A stretch of DNA of 28,483 bases from an uncultured Clostridia bacterium (GCA_947624945.1 CANQMJ010000012.1:1-28483), one strand, 5' to 3'; positions 1 through 7,836 are shown, counted from the first letter of the stretch. Notes: a model not told the origin generated them from the sequence alone. A program made the numbers and translations.

Positions 1-524
1 GTGCAGTATGACTTGTGCTTGGCAAACCCGTACTGCGGGTACTGACGGTCGAGTTCGAGCATGAGCCTGTCACGGTAGACCTTCGCGAGTATGGACGCGG
101 CGGCGATCGACGGCGATATCGCGTCGCCGTGGACGACGGTGACGGCGCGCATCGGAAAATCGCGCGCGACGTTGCCGTCGACGAGCACGAGCGACGGCGC
201 GGGATCGAGCATTGAAACTGCATTGCGCATCGCGTGCTGGGACGCGGACAGGATGTCGGTCGCGTCTATCTCCTCGACCGACGATTCCGCTATCGCAAAT
301 GCGACGGCGCGTTCGCGTATGACGTCGTAGAGCGCTTCGCGTCGCTTCGGCGACAGCTTTTTCGAGTCGTTGAGTCCGTCGATATATGTGCCGGGCGCGA
401 GTATGCATGCGGCGGCGACGACGGGGCCGGCGAGGCATCCGCGTCCCGCCTCGTCGGTGCCGGCGACGACGTCGAAGCCTTCGGCGCGGTACTTTTCCTC
501 GAGCGTGAATTCAAGCGTCGTCAT
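1..524 (-). CDS. rnhB: Ribonuclease HII (3' end cut by window edge)
   Basis: Endonuclease that cleaves the RNA strand of RNA-DNA hybrids and nicks at single ribonucleotides misincorporated in DNA; cytoplasmic. Reading leftward from an ATG at 524 gives 174 codons and then the window ends, so roughly the last 30-50 residues are missing. Family signatures are clear: DEAGRG at residues 24-29 (first catalytic Asp-Glu pair), LNDSKKLS at 51-58, LVDGN around Asp116, and the GDAISPSIAAASILAK block with Asp134. The start codon overlaps the rbgA stop in an ATGA arrangement (524-521), so translation is probably coupled. It is the third gene of a lepB-rbgA-rnhB operon, a common Firmicute arrangement. The identification is secure; only the C-terminus is unseen. 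Confidence 0.95.
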   Translation of the reverse strand, partial: MTTLEFTLEEKYRAEGFDVVAGTDEAGRGCLAGPVVAAACILAPGTYIDGLNDSKKLSPKRREALYDVIRERAVAFAIAESSVEEIDATDILSASQHAMRNAVSMLDPAPSLVLVDGNVARDFPMRAVTVVHGDAISPSIAAASILAKVYRDRLMLELDRQYPQYGFAKHKSYC

Positions 525-1396
525 ACGTCAAGATCGTTCGGGCGCTCAAGCGTTATGCGCCCTATCTTAGCCGAGCGGAACTCGTCGAGCAGCATAAGCG
601 CGGTGCGCTCGGAGTCTACCTCGCCGCCCGAGACGAGGAAACCGCGCTTTCTGCCTATTGCGAGTAGCAGCTCGTGGTCGGTCATGTCGTCGGGGACAGC
701 GCTTAATTTATATCTTGCGCATAGCGCGTCAGGGTAAAGGCGGCGCAGCCGTCCGCAAAGCGCTGACGCGAGCGTTTCTGTGTCAAGTATGTCGTCCTTT
801 ATCGCGCCCGTGAATGCGAGGGCTTCGCCCGTTTTTCTGTCGTCGAATTTAGGCCACAGAACGCCGGGCGTGTCGAGCAGGTTGAGGCCCGTTTTCGTCA
901 ATACCCACTGCTTTTGACGCGTGACGCCGGGACGATCCTCGGCTTTTGCTTTGCGCTCGCCGACGAGACGGTTTATGAGCGTCGACTTTCCGACGTTCGG
1001 CACGCCGACGATCATGACCTTGATGCGCCGTCCCGTCATGCCGCGCGACTGCCAATGCTCTATTTTATCGGCGAGCAGCTCGCGGAGCGCGGGCGTTATG
1101 CGTCCGACGCCCTCTCCCGTCACGGAGTCTATGAGTATTGGCTTCGTCTTGCCGGCTGTTTTGAAATATTCCGTCCATTCGGCGTTCGCCGACGGGTCGG
1201 AAAGGGAAGACTTGTTGAGAAGCGTCACCGTCGGCTTGCCCGAAAGCAGCGCCGCGATATCGGGATTGCGCGATGAGCGCGGTATGCGGGCGTCCAAAAG
1301 CTCAAGCACGGCGTCGACCTCTTTCATATCCTCCGAGATCAAACGCCGTGTTTTTGCCATATGCCCGGGGAACCACTGTATCTGTTCGCTCGGCAT
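521..1396 (-). CDS. rbgA: Ribosome biogenesis GTPase RbgA (YlqF)
   Basis: Circularly permuted GTPase needed for late assembly of the 50S subunit. The 291-aa length matches the family. The permuted motif order is visible: WFPGHMAK at 8-15, DARIP at 35-39, the G4 position at 61-64, then G1 GVPNVGKST at 131-139, the PGVT switch near 156-159 and G3 DTPG at 175-178. The C-terminal RNA-binding domain follows (GRKRG and SGGEVD region). One oddity is the G4 motif, which reads NKSS instead of NKxD, so the Asp that usually reads guanine is replaced by Ser. The start (ATG 1396-1394) overlaps the lepB stop by one base (TAATG), and the stop overlaps rnhB. Expression is therefore probably driven from the lepB promoter. 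Confidence 0.95.
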   Translation of the reverse strand: MPSEQIQWFPGHMAKTRRLISEDMKEVDAVLELLDARIPRSSRNPDIAALLSGKPTVTLLNKSSLSDPSANAEWTEYFKTAGKTKPILIDSVTGEGVGRITPALRELLADKIEHWQSRGMTGRRIKVMIVGVPNVGKSTLINRLVGERKAKAEDRPGVTRQKQWVLTKTGLNLLDTPGVLWPKFDDRKTGEALAFTGAIKDDILDTETLASALCGRLRRLYPDALCARYKLSAVPDDMTDHELLLAIGRKRGFLVSGGEVDSERTALMLLDEFRSAKIGRITLERPNDLDV

Positions 1397-2109
1397 TACG
1401 CGTCCCCCATTCGTTTGAAGAATCCGAAATCGGACAGCGGATATATGCGCGCGATAACGTGTCCGAATATGCAGCGCTCGTCGACGATGCCGAGGCTGTA
1501 GCTGCGGCTGTCGGTTGAATGGCGGCGGTTGTCGCCCATGACGAACACCTCGCCTTCGCCGAGCGTTATCGGGTACTCTATGTCGGACAGGCGCTTGTGC
1601 GCGTAGTCGACGTAGACGTATTCGGATTCGTCGATGACGGCGCCGTCGACGGTGAGCTCGTTCGTCTCGTCGTTATATGATACGGTCTGCCCCTCGGTCG
1701 CGATGACGCGTTTTACGACGGCTTCGTCGCCGAGCGCGCTGTCGACCTTTTGCAAAACGACGATGTCGCCGTATCTCGGCTTGTAGCCGATGTCGGTGAC
1801 GATGAGCATGTCGCCCGCGTTGAGCGTATTGTTCATCGACTCGCCGTTCACGATCGCGATGCGGAACACGAACGTGAAAAGAAGCACTATAGTGCATGTC
1901 GCGATAGCGAGCGTTTCGACTATGTCGAAAGCCATAGAGAGCAGGCTCACCTTTTCGGCAGGTTTTTTCGGCTGCTCGCTTTCTTCGTCGTCGGTGTCCT
2001 GCACGGCGCCGCTTTCGTATTCGAGGCTGCGGCGCGGACTCATTTCGTCGCCGTCGGGCGATGTGTTTCTCATATCGTATCGGTTTTGACCGTTATATCT
2101 GTTGTTCAT
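1396..2109 (-). CDS. lepB: Signal peptidase I
   Basis: Membrane-anchored serine protease that removes signal peptides from exported proteins on the outer face of the membrane. The 237-aa protein has a long charged, low-complexity cytoplasmic N-terminus (about residues 1-52), a single hydrophobic anchor (about 57-84), then box B with the nucleophile Ser91 (NGESM), box D with the general base Lys133 (EAVVKRVIA) and box E GDNRRHSTDSR at 192-202. The ~50-residue acidic N-terminal extension before the anchor is longer than in typical Bacillus enzymes but seems common enough in Clostridia. It is the first gene of the lepB-rbgA-rnhB operon. A short perfect palindrome (GGATATATCC, 2113-2122) sits between the likely ribosome site (GGCGG) and the ATG. 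Confidence 0.95.
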   Translation of the reverse strand: MNNRYNGQNRYDMRNTSPDGDEMSPRRSLEYESGAVQDTDDEESEQPKKPAEKVSLLSMAFDIVETLAIATCTIVLLFTFVFRIAIVNGESMNNTLNAGDMLIVTDIGYKPRYGDIVVLQKVDSALGDEAVVKRVIATEGQTVSYNDETNELTVDGAVIDESEYVYVDYAHKRLSDIEYPITLGEGEVFVMGDNRRHSTDSRSYSLGIVDERCIFGHVIARIYPLSDFGFFKRMGDA

Positions 2110-2139
2110 TTTGGATATATCCGCCTTTCTATCTTTTCT

Positions 2140-2168
2140 ATTCTATCACATAAAACGCGATTTTACAA
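2140..2168 (-). promoter_or_regulatory. Sigma-A promoter of lepB-rbgA-rnhB
   Basis: On the minus strand, TTGTAA (2168-2163), a 17-nt spacer, then TAGAAT (2145-2140). TG one base upstream of the -10 makes it an extended -10. It lies about 30 nt before the lepB start, in the AT-rich gap shared with the divergent rplS promoter. Confidence 0.7.
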
Positions 2169-2243
2169 TATGAAATTCCGAAAGTTATTCGCAGTCATGC
2201 AAAAAAACTACGCGGAGAAACGCGAAAATTTTCCTTTTTGCTA

Positions 2244-2272
2244 TTGCAAAAGCGGGACGAGTGTGATATAAT
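2244..2272 (+). promoter_or_regulatory. Sigma-A promoter of rplS
   Basis: TTGCAA (2244-2249), exactly 17 nt, then consensus TATAAT (2267-2272) with an upstream TG (extended -10, TGaTATAAT). The predicted start of transcription is near 2279, giving an rplS leader of about 80 nt. Confidence 0.8.
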
Positions 2273-2278
2273 ATCTCC

Positions 2279-2361
2279 CGCGTGTGTCAAGACGCGCCGA
2301 GGCGGTCCGCTGCCGCTCTGCATGAACGCTTCGATATTACATGAAAGGTACAGGTGATAAC
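2279..2361 (+). promoter_or_regulatory. Structured rplS leader, candidate r-protein autoregulatory leader
   Basis: The roughly 83-nt 5' UTR can form a hairpin at its very start (CGCGT 2279-2283 with ACGCG 2292-2296) and a second one (GAGGCGG 2299-2305 with CCGCTC 2313-2318, one bulged G), followed by an unpaired stretch containing the ribosome site (AGGTG near 2352-2356). L19 leaders that act as autoregulatory elements are known in Firmicutes (an Rfam family exists). I could not align this one, so membership is an inference from position, length and foldability. Confidence 0.45.
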
Positions 2362-2706
2362 ATGAGCACCAAGATCGACGTACTGGTCAATGAGCAGATG
2401 AAGGAGCAGGTCCCCCGGTTTGAGGTAGGGGACAGCGTCCGCGTTTACAACAGGATCAAAGAGGGACAGCGCGTCCGCACACAGATCTTTGAAGGCACCG
2501 TTATCGGTCGTCACGGCGGCGGTATATCGGAGACGTTCAAGGTCCGCCGCGTTGCGTACGGCTGCGGCGTCGAAAAGACGTTCCCGCTTCATTCCCCCAA
2601 CGTGGAAAAGGTAGAGGTCATCAGACGCGGTAAAGTTCGCCGCGCGAAGCTCTACTACCTGCGCGACAGAGTCGGCAAGAGCTCCAAGGTCAAGGAACTC
2701 ATCTGA
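2362..2706 (+). CDS. rplS: 50S ribosomal protein L19
   Basis: Component of the large ribosomal subunit at the 30S-50S interface. From ATG 2362 the product is 114 aa, the usual L19 length. It shows the family core: FEVGDSVRVYNRIKEG, then RTQIFEGTVIGRHGGGISETFKVRR, then VEKTFPLHSPNVEKVEVIRRGKVRRAKLYYLRDR. An in-frame ATG exists upstream at 2341, but the 2362 start is preferred because AGGTG sits 5-6 nt before it and the extra seven residues are not L19-like. The gene is monocistronic here: it has its own promoter (2244-2272) and terminator (2731-2757). The trmD/rimM genes that often precede rplS are absent; instead rplS diverges from lepB-rbgA-rnhB, genes that frequently follow it in other Firmicutes. 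Confidence 0.96.
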   Translation: MSTKIDVLVNEQMKEQVPRFEVGDSVRVYNRIKEGQRVRTQIFEGTVIGRHGGGISETFKVRRVAYGCGVEKTFPLHSPNVEKVEVIRRGKVRRAKLYYLRDRVGKSSKVKELI

Positions 2707-2730
2707 CGCTCCCCGTCAAAACGAAAATCC

Positions 2731-2757
2731 GGCGCTCGGAATATGGGCGCCTTTTTT
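2731..2757 (+). terminator. Intrinsic terminator of rplS
   Basis: GGCGC (2731-2735) pairs with GCGCC (2747-2751), followed at once by six T (2752-2757). It begins 25 nt after the rplS stop. Confidence 0.75.
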
Positions 2758-2848
2758 CGTGCTTTTTCGCGGTTTTGTATTGTAGTTTCGCGCCTTTTGC
2801 GGTAATATAATAACTGTGGACCGAAAAAATCTTTGTCGGAGGCATGTC

Positions 2849-4174
2849 GTGCGGATAAGATCACGGCTTTTATATATCGCGGCGGCTTTGCTTTTGGCGC
2901 TGCTTTTTTCGTCATGCAAAAAGGAAGTGCCGGAAAGCGTTCCCGGCAAAGCAATGGACGCGGCGGACGCCGACGGCGCGCTCGGCGCGCTCGGAGACCC
3001 GACGCGCGAGATGAGGGGCGTTTACATTGCGACCGTGTACGACCTCGACTTTCCGAGCAAAGCGGGACTTGACGCGGAAACGCTTAAAAGCGAGCTCGAC
3101 AGTATAGTCGACGACGTCGAACGGCTCGGATTCAACGCGATATTTTTCCAGGTGCGCGGCTCGTGCGACGCGATGTACAAGTCCTCGATATTCCCTGTGT
3201 CGGAATATCTGACGGGCGTGACGGGCGGCGAGCTGCCGGACGGCTTCAACCCGCTGTCATATCTTATAGAAATCGCGCATGCGCGCGACCTCGATGTGCA
3301 TGCGTGGGTGAATCCGCTGCGCGTCACGCGCGGCAGTCCGTCGCGTCCGAAAACGGACGTGACGGCGCTCGCGGCGAACAGTCCGGCGCGGCTGCACCCC
3401 GAATACACGGTCGAGTACGCGGGAGAACTCTACTTTGATGCCGGTATGCCGGAGGTGCGGGAACTCATCGCCGACGGGGTAAAAGAGATCATCGACGGCT
3501 ACGACGTCGACGGGATACTTTTTGACGACTATTTTTATCCGTACCCGGAGGACGGTTACGAGTTCGACGACAGCGCCACATACGAAAAATACGGCGGCGG
3601 CAGGGAGCTCGGCGACTTCCGCCGCGAGAGTGTGAACGAGATGGTGCGCCTCGTATACGAGACGGTGAAAGCGGCTGACGAGGGGTGCAGATTCGGCATC
3701 GCGCCGTTCGGCATTTGGCGCAACGACGACGGCGAAAACGGCGGCAGCGCGACGCGCGGGCTCGAGTCGTACGACGAGATATATTGCGACACGCTCGCGT
3801 GGGTGAGGGGCGGCTATGTCGACTACGTCGCGCCGCAGCTGTACTGGAGCTTCAGCCGCGAATCGGCGCCTTACGGCGTTCTCGCCGACTGGTGGGACGA
3901 ACAGGTGCGCGGCACCGGCGTCGACTTATACATAAGTCACGCCGCGTACAAGTACGGCGAGGACGAGTGGAGCTTCGCGCACGCCGTCCACGAGTTGACG
4001 GAGCAGGTGAAGCACGCGCGTCCGCTCATATCGTATCGCGGCAGCATAATGTACAGTCTGTCGTCGCTGCGCGAGAACGCGTCCGGCGTCGCCGACGACC
4101 TCGAGGCGGCGTATTACCGTTCGGTGTCGTACTTCAAAAAGGACGGCGGTAAATATACGTATTACGGTGAATGA
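2849..4174 (+). CDS. GHL10/DUF187-type family 10-like glycosyl hydrolase lipoprotein (YngK-like)
   Basis: Secreted, lipid-anchored TIM-barrel protein of the glycosyl-hydrolase-like 10 family (PF02638 type), thought to act on surface or dietary polysaccharide; the exact substrate is unknown. The 441-aa product has a basic N-terminus, a hydrophobic segment (about 7-20) and a lipobox ending at Cys23. The catalytic-type domain starts with MRGVYIATVYDLDFPSK (about 55-71) and continues with NAIFFQVRG (96-104), HAWVNPLRV (151-159) and FDDYFYPYP (225-233), all typical of the family. The start is GTG 2849, because a perfect GGAGG (2838-2842) lies 6 nt upstream; an in-frame GTG at 2816 has no ribosome site. 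A TATAAT (2806-2811) precedes it but no good -35 was found. It is convergent with the PP-loop gene, only 11 bp away. Confidence 0.85.
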   Translation: MRIRSRLLYIAAALLLALLFSSCKKEVPESVPGKAMDAADADGALGALGDPTREMRGVYIATVYDLDFPSKAGLDAETLKSELDSIVDDVERLGFNAIFFQVRGSCDAMYKSSIFPVSEYLTGVTGGELPDGFNPLSYLIEIAHARDLDVHAWVNPLRVTRGSPSRPKTDVTALAANSPARLHPEYTVEYAGELYFDAGMPEVRELIADGVKEIIDGYDVDGILFDDYFYPYPEDGYEFDDSATYEKYGGGRELGDFRRESVNEMVRLVYETVKAADEGCRFGIAPFGIWRNDDGENGGSATRGLESYDEIYCDTLAWVRGGYVDYVAPQLYWSFSRESAPYGVLADWWDEQVRGTGVDLYISHAAYKYGEDEWSFAHAVHELTEQVKHARPLISYRGSIMYSLSSLRENASGVADDLEAAYYRSVSYFKKDGGKYTYYGE

Positions 4175-4185
4175 TGTCAATCATG

Positions 4186-4971
4186 TTATCGCCCGCATTT
4201 CTTTCCGCGCTCGCATTTGTGCCATCCGCAGATGCGGGCGCGTTCTATTGCGTGGAATATCCGTTCGCGGATATCGCGGTCGATATTGCCGAGCGCGTCG
4301 AGCGCGTCTACGGCGGACTTGACGCGCTCGCGCTCTGTCTTTTTGTCGGCGGGACATGTGCTTTTTATGACGGGCAGCGATCTGCCGAGCCGCGCAAGCT
4401 CATGCTCGCGGACGTAGATGAGCGGGCGTATGACGGAGAGCTGCTTTTCCTCGTAATACGTGACGGGCTCGAACGTTTCGAGCCTGCCGCCGTGGATGAG
4501 GTTGAGCATGAATGTGTCGACGACGTCGTCGAAGTGATGACCGAGCGCGAGTCGGCGGCAGCCGAGACGTTGCGCCTCGTCGATGAGCGCGCCGCGACGC
4601 ATTTTCGAGCACAGCGAGCACGGATTCGGCTCGCGCCGTAAGTCGAACACTATCCTTGCAATATCGGTGTGGACGATGTGGTGCTCGACGCCGAGCGCGC
4701 GGCAGAACTCGGAGAGCGGCGCGAAGTCCATACCGTCAAAGCCGGCGTCGATCGTTACGGCGCAGACGTCGAAGTTTGCGGGGTAGAAACGGCGCAGCTC
4801 GGATAGGACAAATAATAGCGCCGTCGAGTCCTTGCCGCCCGACACGCCGACAGCGACGCGGTCGCCGTCCGCGATCATGTCATACGATGAAAGCGCGCGG
4901 CGCACCTCGCCCTTTATGCGCTCGAGCGCGCGCATGTCGGCGTTTGTGTATTGACCGTTTGCGATGTCCAT
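4186..4971 (-). CDS. TtcA-family PP-loop ATPase, probable tRNA 2-thiolation enzyme
   Basis: ATP-pyrophosphatase that probably adenylates and thiolates a tRNA base. The TtcA branch makes 2-thiocytidine at position 32 and uses an iron-sulfur cluster. The 261-aa product has the PP-loop SGGKDS at 44-49, a CxxC (Cys118, Cys121 in PCSLCSKMRRG), GHHFDDVVDTFMLN at 144-157 and a third conserved-type Cys206 (STCPADKK). Two Cys plus a third downstream fits the TtcA cluster pattern rather than TilS. The C-terminus is rich in Cys, His and Lys (GWHKCERGKKCGR), as in many clostridial relatives. The ATG at 4971 is preceded by GGAG 8-10 nt upstream. It is a single gene, convergent with the upstream lipoprotein and divergent from the amidase. 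The exact tRNA target in Firmicutes is not established, so no symbol is given. Confidence 0.85.
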   Translation of the reverse strand: MDIANGQYTNADMRALERIKGEVRRALSSYDMIADGDRVAVGVSGGKDSTALLFVLSELRRFYPANFDVCAVTIDAGFDGMDFAPLSEFCRALGVEHHIVHTDIARIVFDLRREPNPCSLCSKMRRGALIDEAQRLGCRRLALGHHFDDVVDTFMLNLIHGGRLETFEPVTYYEEKQLSVIRPLIYVREHELARLGRSLPVIKSTCPADKKTERERVKSAVDALDALGNIDRDIRERIFHAIERARICGWHKCERGKKCGR

Positions 4972-5044
4972 AAAGCTGTCTCCGTTATGACGCTTCGCGC
5001 ATATAATGACACTGTCAGATCATTACATATCGGAGCGTGTGAAT

Positions 5045-5608
5045 ATGATAAAAATTTTCATCGATCAGGGACACAATCCCCAAAACCCGAACTCCGGCGC
5101 GGAGGGCAACGGCTACCGCGAGCAGGATCTCGTCTATGAGATAGGCATACAGTTGGCGGATCTTTTGCGCGGAGACGGCAGATTCGAGGTGCGTGTGTCG
5201 CGTCCGACACCGACGACGCAGCTCGGAACGTCGAACGCGTCGAGTCTCGCCGCGCGCGTGTCGGCGGCGAACTCGTGGGGCGCAGAGTGGTTCATCAGTC
5301 TGCACGCGAACGCGTCGGAGGATCCGAATGCGACGGGAGTCGAGGCGTTCGTGTATTCGACGTCGTCGCGCGCCTTGCCGCTCGCGGAGGATATAGTCGC
5401 GGAGATATCGGAGGCGACGGGCGAGCCGAACAGAGGCGTGAGCGCGCGTCCGACGCTGTATGTGCTGCGCCGCACGTCGATGCCCGCGACGCTCGTCGAG
5501 CTCGGATTCATCACAAATTACGGCGAGGCGACGCTGATGGCGGAGAGCCCCGGTCTTTACGCGCGTGCGATATACCGCGGCATATTGCGCTTTTTCGGCT
5601 ATGACTGA
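5045..5608 (+). CDS. N-acetylmuramoyl-L-alanine amidase (Amidase_3), no signal peptide
   Basis: Zinc amidase that cuts the bond between N-acetylmuramic acid and the stem peptide of peptidoglycan. From ATG 5045 (GGAG at 5032-5035) the product is 187 aa and consists of the catalytic domain alone. The zinc ligands are visible: His10 (IDQGHN), Glu26 (YREQD) and His88 (ISLHANA), with the catalytic Glu152 in VELGFITN. There is no signal peptide, membrane anchor, SH3 or SPOR domain. It may therefore act after lysis, be exported by a non-classical route, or work inside the spore-mother-cell system. A TATAAT at 5002-5007 may be its -10, but no -35 is convincing. It is followed by a very strong terminator and is convergent with ligA. 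Confidence 0.88.
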   Translation: MIKIFIDQGHNPQNPNSGAEGNGYREQDLVYEIGIQLADLLRGDGRFEVRVSRPTPTTQLGTSNASSLAARVSAANSWGAEWFISLHANASEDPNATGVEAFVYSTSSRALPLAEDIVAEISEATGEPNRGVSARPTLYVLRRTSMPATLVELGFITNYGEATLMAESPGLYARAIYRGILRFFGYD

Positions 5609-5619
5609 GCATTATATGT

Positions 5620-5655
5620 ACGCCGTGCGGCATCTGCCGCACGGCGTCTTTTACT
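5620..5655 (+). terminator. Strong intrinsic terminator after the amidase
   Basis: A perfect 12-bp stem, ACGCCGTGCGGC (5620-5631) with GCCGCACGGCGT (5636-5647), loop ATCT, followed by CTTTTACTGTTTTT. The T-rich tail runs into the stop codon of the convergent ligA gene. On the ligA strand the hairpin has no T tract. Confidence 0.9.
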
Positions 5656-7669
5656 GTTTTTGCGATATCATTTCGCGCAGCGCGTCCTCGTCTATGACGG
5701 GTACGCCGAGCGCGTTCGCGCGGTCGAGCTTCGATCCGGCGGCGTCGCCCGCGACGACGTAGCTCGTCTTTTTCGATACGGACGTCGAGACCTTGCCGCC
5801 CGCCGCTTTTATCATCTCGGACGCCTCGTCGCGCGTCATCGTCGGAAGCGTACCCGTGAGGACGAATGTCAGCCCGTCGAGCGTGTCCGATACGCGCGCG
5901 GACTGCGTCTGCTCCATGACGACGCCCGCCGCGCGGAGCTTTTCGATGAGCTCGCGGTTCTTCGGTTCAGCAAAGTAGTCGATGATGAGCGACGATGTGA
6001 TCTCGCCGACGTCGGGAATGTCGACAAGCTCCTCCTTCGTCGACGCCATGAGCGCGTCGATGCTGCCGAATCGCTCTGCGAGCGCGTACGCGGCGACGCT
6101 GCCGACCTGACGTATGCCGAGCGCGTATATGAGCCGCGACAGTCCCGCCGATTTTGACGCGTTCACGGCGTCGATAAGGTTCTGTGCCGATTTTTTGCCC
6201 ATGCGTTCGAGCGATGCGACAGAGTCGACGTCGAGCGAGTAAAGGTCGGCGGCGTCGCCGATGAGTCCCGCGTCGATGAGAGACGCGATAAGCGACGGAC
6301 CGAGCGTGTCGATGTCCATCGCGCCGCGTTCGGCGAAGTGCTCGATGTTGCGCGCGCGCTGTGCGGGGCACTGCGAGTTTATGCAGCGCACGGTCCCGCT
6401 CTCGCCGTTTTCGTCGTCCTCGTCGACGAGCGGCTCGCCGCACGACGGGCACGTCTCGGGCATGCGCCATACGACCTCGCTGCCGTCGCGCTTTTCCGTG
6501 ACGGCTCCGACGACCTCCGGGATTATGTCGCCGGCTTTTTGTATTATCACCGTGTCGCCGACGCGTATGTCGCGCTCGCGGATTATGTCGATGTTGTGAA
6601 GCGTTGCGCGCGAGACAGTCGAGCCCGCTATCCTTATCGGGGCGAGTATCGCGGTCGGCGTGAGCACGCCGGTCCTGCCGACGGCGGCGACGATGTCAAG
6701 CAGCTTTGTAGTCTGGCGTTCGGGCGGAAATTTATATGCGACCGCCCACTTCGGCGTCGTCGTGCCCTCTCCGAGCGTCTCGCGCAGCGAAAGCGAGTCG
6801 ACCTTGATGACGACGCCGTCGATGTCGAATGAGAGCGACGCGCGCATCTCGCCTATCTTTTCGATGTGGGCGATTATTTCCTCGTCGGTACGCGCGAGCG
6901 TGCGGAGAGGAAGCACCTTGAATCCGAGCTCCTCCATGCGGGAGAGCGTCTCCGAATGAAGCTCGGGCGCTTTGTCCGCATACAGGCTGCCGCCCTGAAA
7001 GTTGAAAACGAATATGTCGAGTCCGCGCGACGCGGCGACTTTTGAATCGAGCTGGCGCAGCGAGCCTGCGGCGGCATTGCGCGGATTTGCCATCAGCGGC
7101 TTGCCGAGAGCCTCGCGCTCCTTGTTCTGGCGCTCAAACGATTCGCGCGGCATGTAGACCTCGCCGCGAGCGGTCAACGTCAGCGGTTCAGTCAGACGCA
7201 GCGGTATCGTCGGGACTGTGCGGAGATTCTCCGTAACGTCCTCGCCGACGACGCCGTTGCCGCGCGTCGCGCCCGTCACGAGCACGCCGTCGACGTACGA
7301 GAGCGACACGGACAGCCCGTCTATTTTCGGCTCGACGGAGAACACGGCGTCTGCGTCGACCTCGCGGACACGGGATGTGAACGCGGCAAGCTCGTCATAC
7401 GAGAACGCATCCGTCAGCGAGCGCAGCGGGTAGACGTGCGTGACCTTTTCAAAGCCTTCGAGCACGGCTCCGCCGACGCGCTTTGTGGGGGACGTCGGCG
7501 AGTCGAGCTCGGGATGCTCCGCTTCGAGCTTTTGCAGCTCGGAAAACATCGCGTCGTACTCGAAGTCGCTGATTTCGGGGTCGTCGAGCACATAATACCG
7601 CCGCGCGTGATATTCGACGCGGCGGCGCAAATCTTCGATGTACTGTTTTATGTCGGTTTTATTATCCAT
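5651..7669 (-). CDS. ligA: NAD+-dependent DNA ligase
   Basis: Essential ligase that seals nicks during replication and repair, using NAD+. The 672-aa length is standard. Domains in order: NAD-binding Ia (1-70), adenylation domain with the nucleophile Lys115 in EPKIDGLS, OB fold (about 318-400), four-cysteine zinc finger (Cys407, Cys410, Cys429, Cys434), helix-hairpin-helix repeats (about 450-590) and a C-terminal BRCT domain (about 598-670) with FVLTGTLPTMTRDEA. The usual TRGDG motif reads TRGNG (135-139). The ribosome site before the ATG is weak (AGGG, about 14 nt away). A TAAAAT hexamer sits directly upstream, so a very short leader is possible. It lies downstream of guaB, separated by a 167-bp gap with a palindromic element. 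Confidence 0.97.
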   Translation of the reverse strand: MDNKTDIKQYIEDLRRRVEYHARRYYVLDDPEISDFEYDAMFSELQKLEAEHPELDSPTSPTKRVGGAVLEGFEKVTHVYPLRSLTDAFSYDELAAFTSRVREVDADAVFSVEPKIDGLSVSLSYVDGVLVTGATRGNGVVGEDVTENLRTVPTIPLRLTEPLTLTARGEVYMPRESFERQNKEREALGKPLMANPRNAAAGSLRQLDSKVAASRGLDIFVFNFQGGSLYADKAPELHSETLSRMEELGFKVLPLRTLARTDEEIIAHIEKIGEMRASLSFDIDGVVIKVDSLSLRETLGEGTTTPKWAVAYKFPPERQTTKLLDIVAAVGRTGVLTPTAILAPIRIAGSTVSRATLHNIDIIRERDIRVGDTVIIQKAGDIIPEVVGAVTEKRDGSEVVWRMPETCPSCGEPLVDEDDENGESGTVRCINSQCPAQRARNIEHFAERGAMDIDTLGPSLIASLIDAGLIGDAADLYSLDVDSVASLERMGKKSAQNLIDAVNASKSAGLSRLIYALGIRQVGSVAAYALAERFGSIDALMASTKEELVDIPDVGEITSSLIIDYFAEPKNRELIEKLRAAGVVMEQTQSARVSDTLDGLTFVLTGTLPTMTRDEASEMIKAAGGKVSTSVSKKTSYVVAGDAAGSKLDRANALGVPVIDEDALREMISQKQ

Positions 7670-7708
7670 GATAATATTTTACCCTGTATGTATATAAATA
7701 TATCTGTG

Positions 7709-7823
7709 AAAAGTTTTGAAGAGGGGAGTGTGAGGGGGGAAAGGCAGATGCCGCTTTCGCGGCATCTGCTGCTTTTCCGTTTTGCGGAAAAGCCAATTTT
7801 ATTCAAAAGTTTCCCTCCTCACA
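7709..7823. repeat. Nested palindromic element between ligA and guaB
   Basis: Three nested or tandem inverted repeats fill the 167-bp gap (7670-7836). The outer arms are TGTGAGGGGGGAAA (7729-7742) and TTTCCCTCCTCACA (7810-7823), with one mismatch. Inside are a perfect 11-bp stem, GCAGATGCCGC (7744-7754) with its complement (7759-7769) and loop TTTC, and a perfect 9-bp stem, GCTTTTCCG (7771-7779) with CGGAAAAGC (7785-7793). TTTTGAA (7714-7720) also recurs inverted (7802-7808). Read on the minus strand, the 11-bp hairpin (GAAA loop, then CTTTCC) can terminate guaB. The complex layout resembles dispersed intergenic palindromic repeats of Clostridia, but copy number cannot be judged from one window. 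Confidence 0.7.
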
Positions 7824-7836
7824 TAAAAGCCTATAA

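Noticed and set aside
7680..7815. Small minus-strand ORF from a TTG after GGAGGG downstream of guaB
   Set aside because: It runs through the nested hairpins and its translation is biased by them; the palindromic element explains the sequence better.
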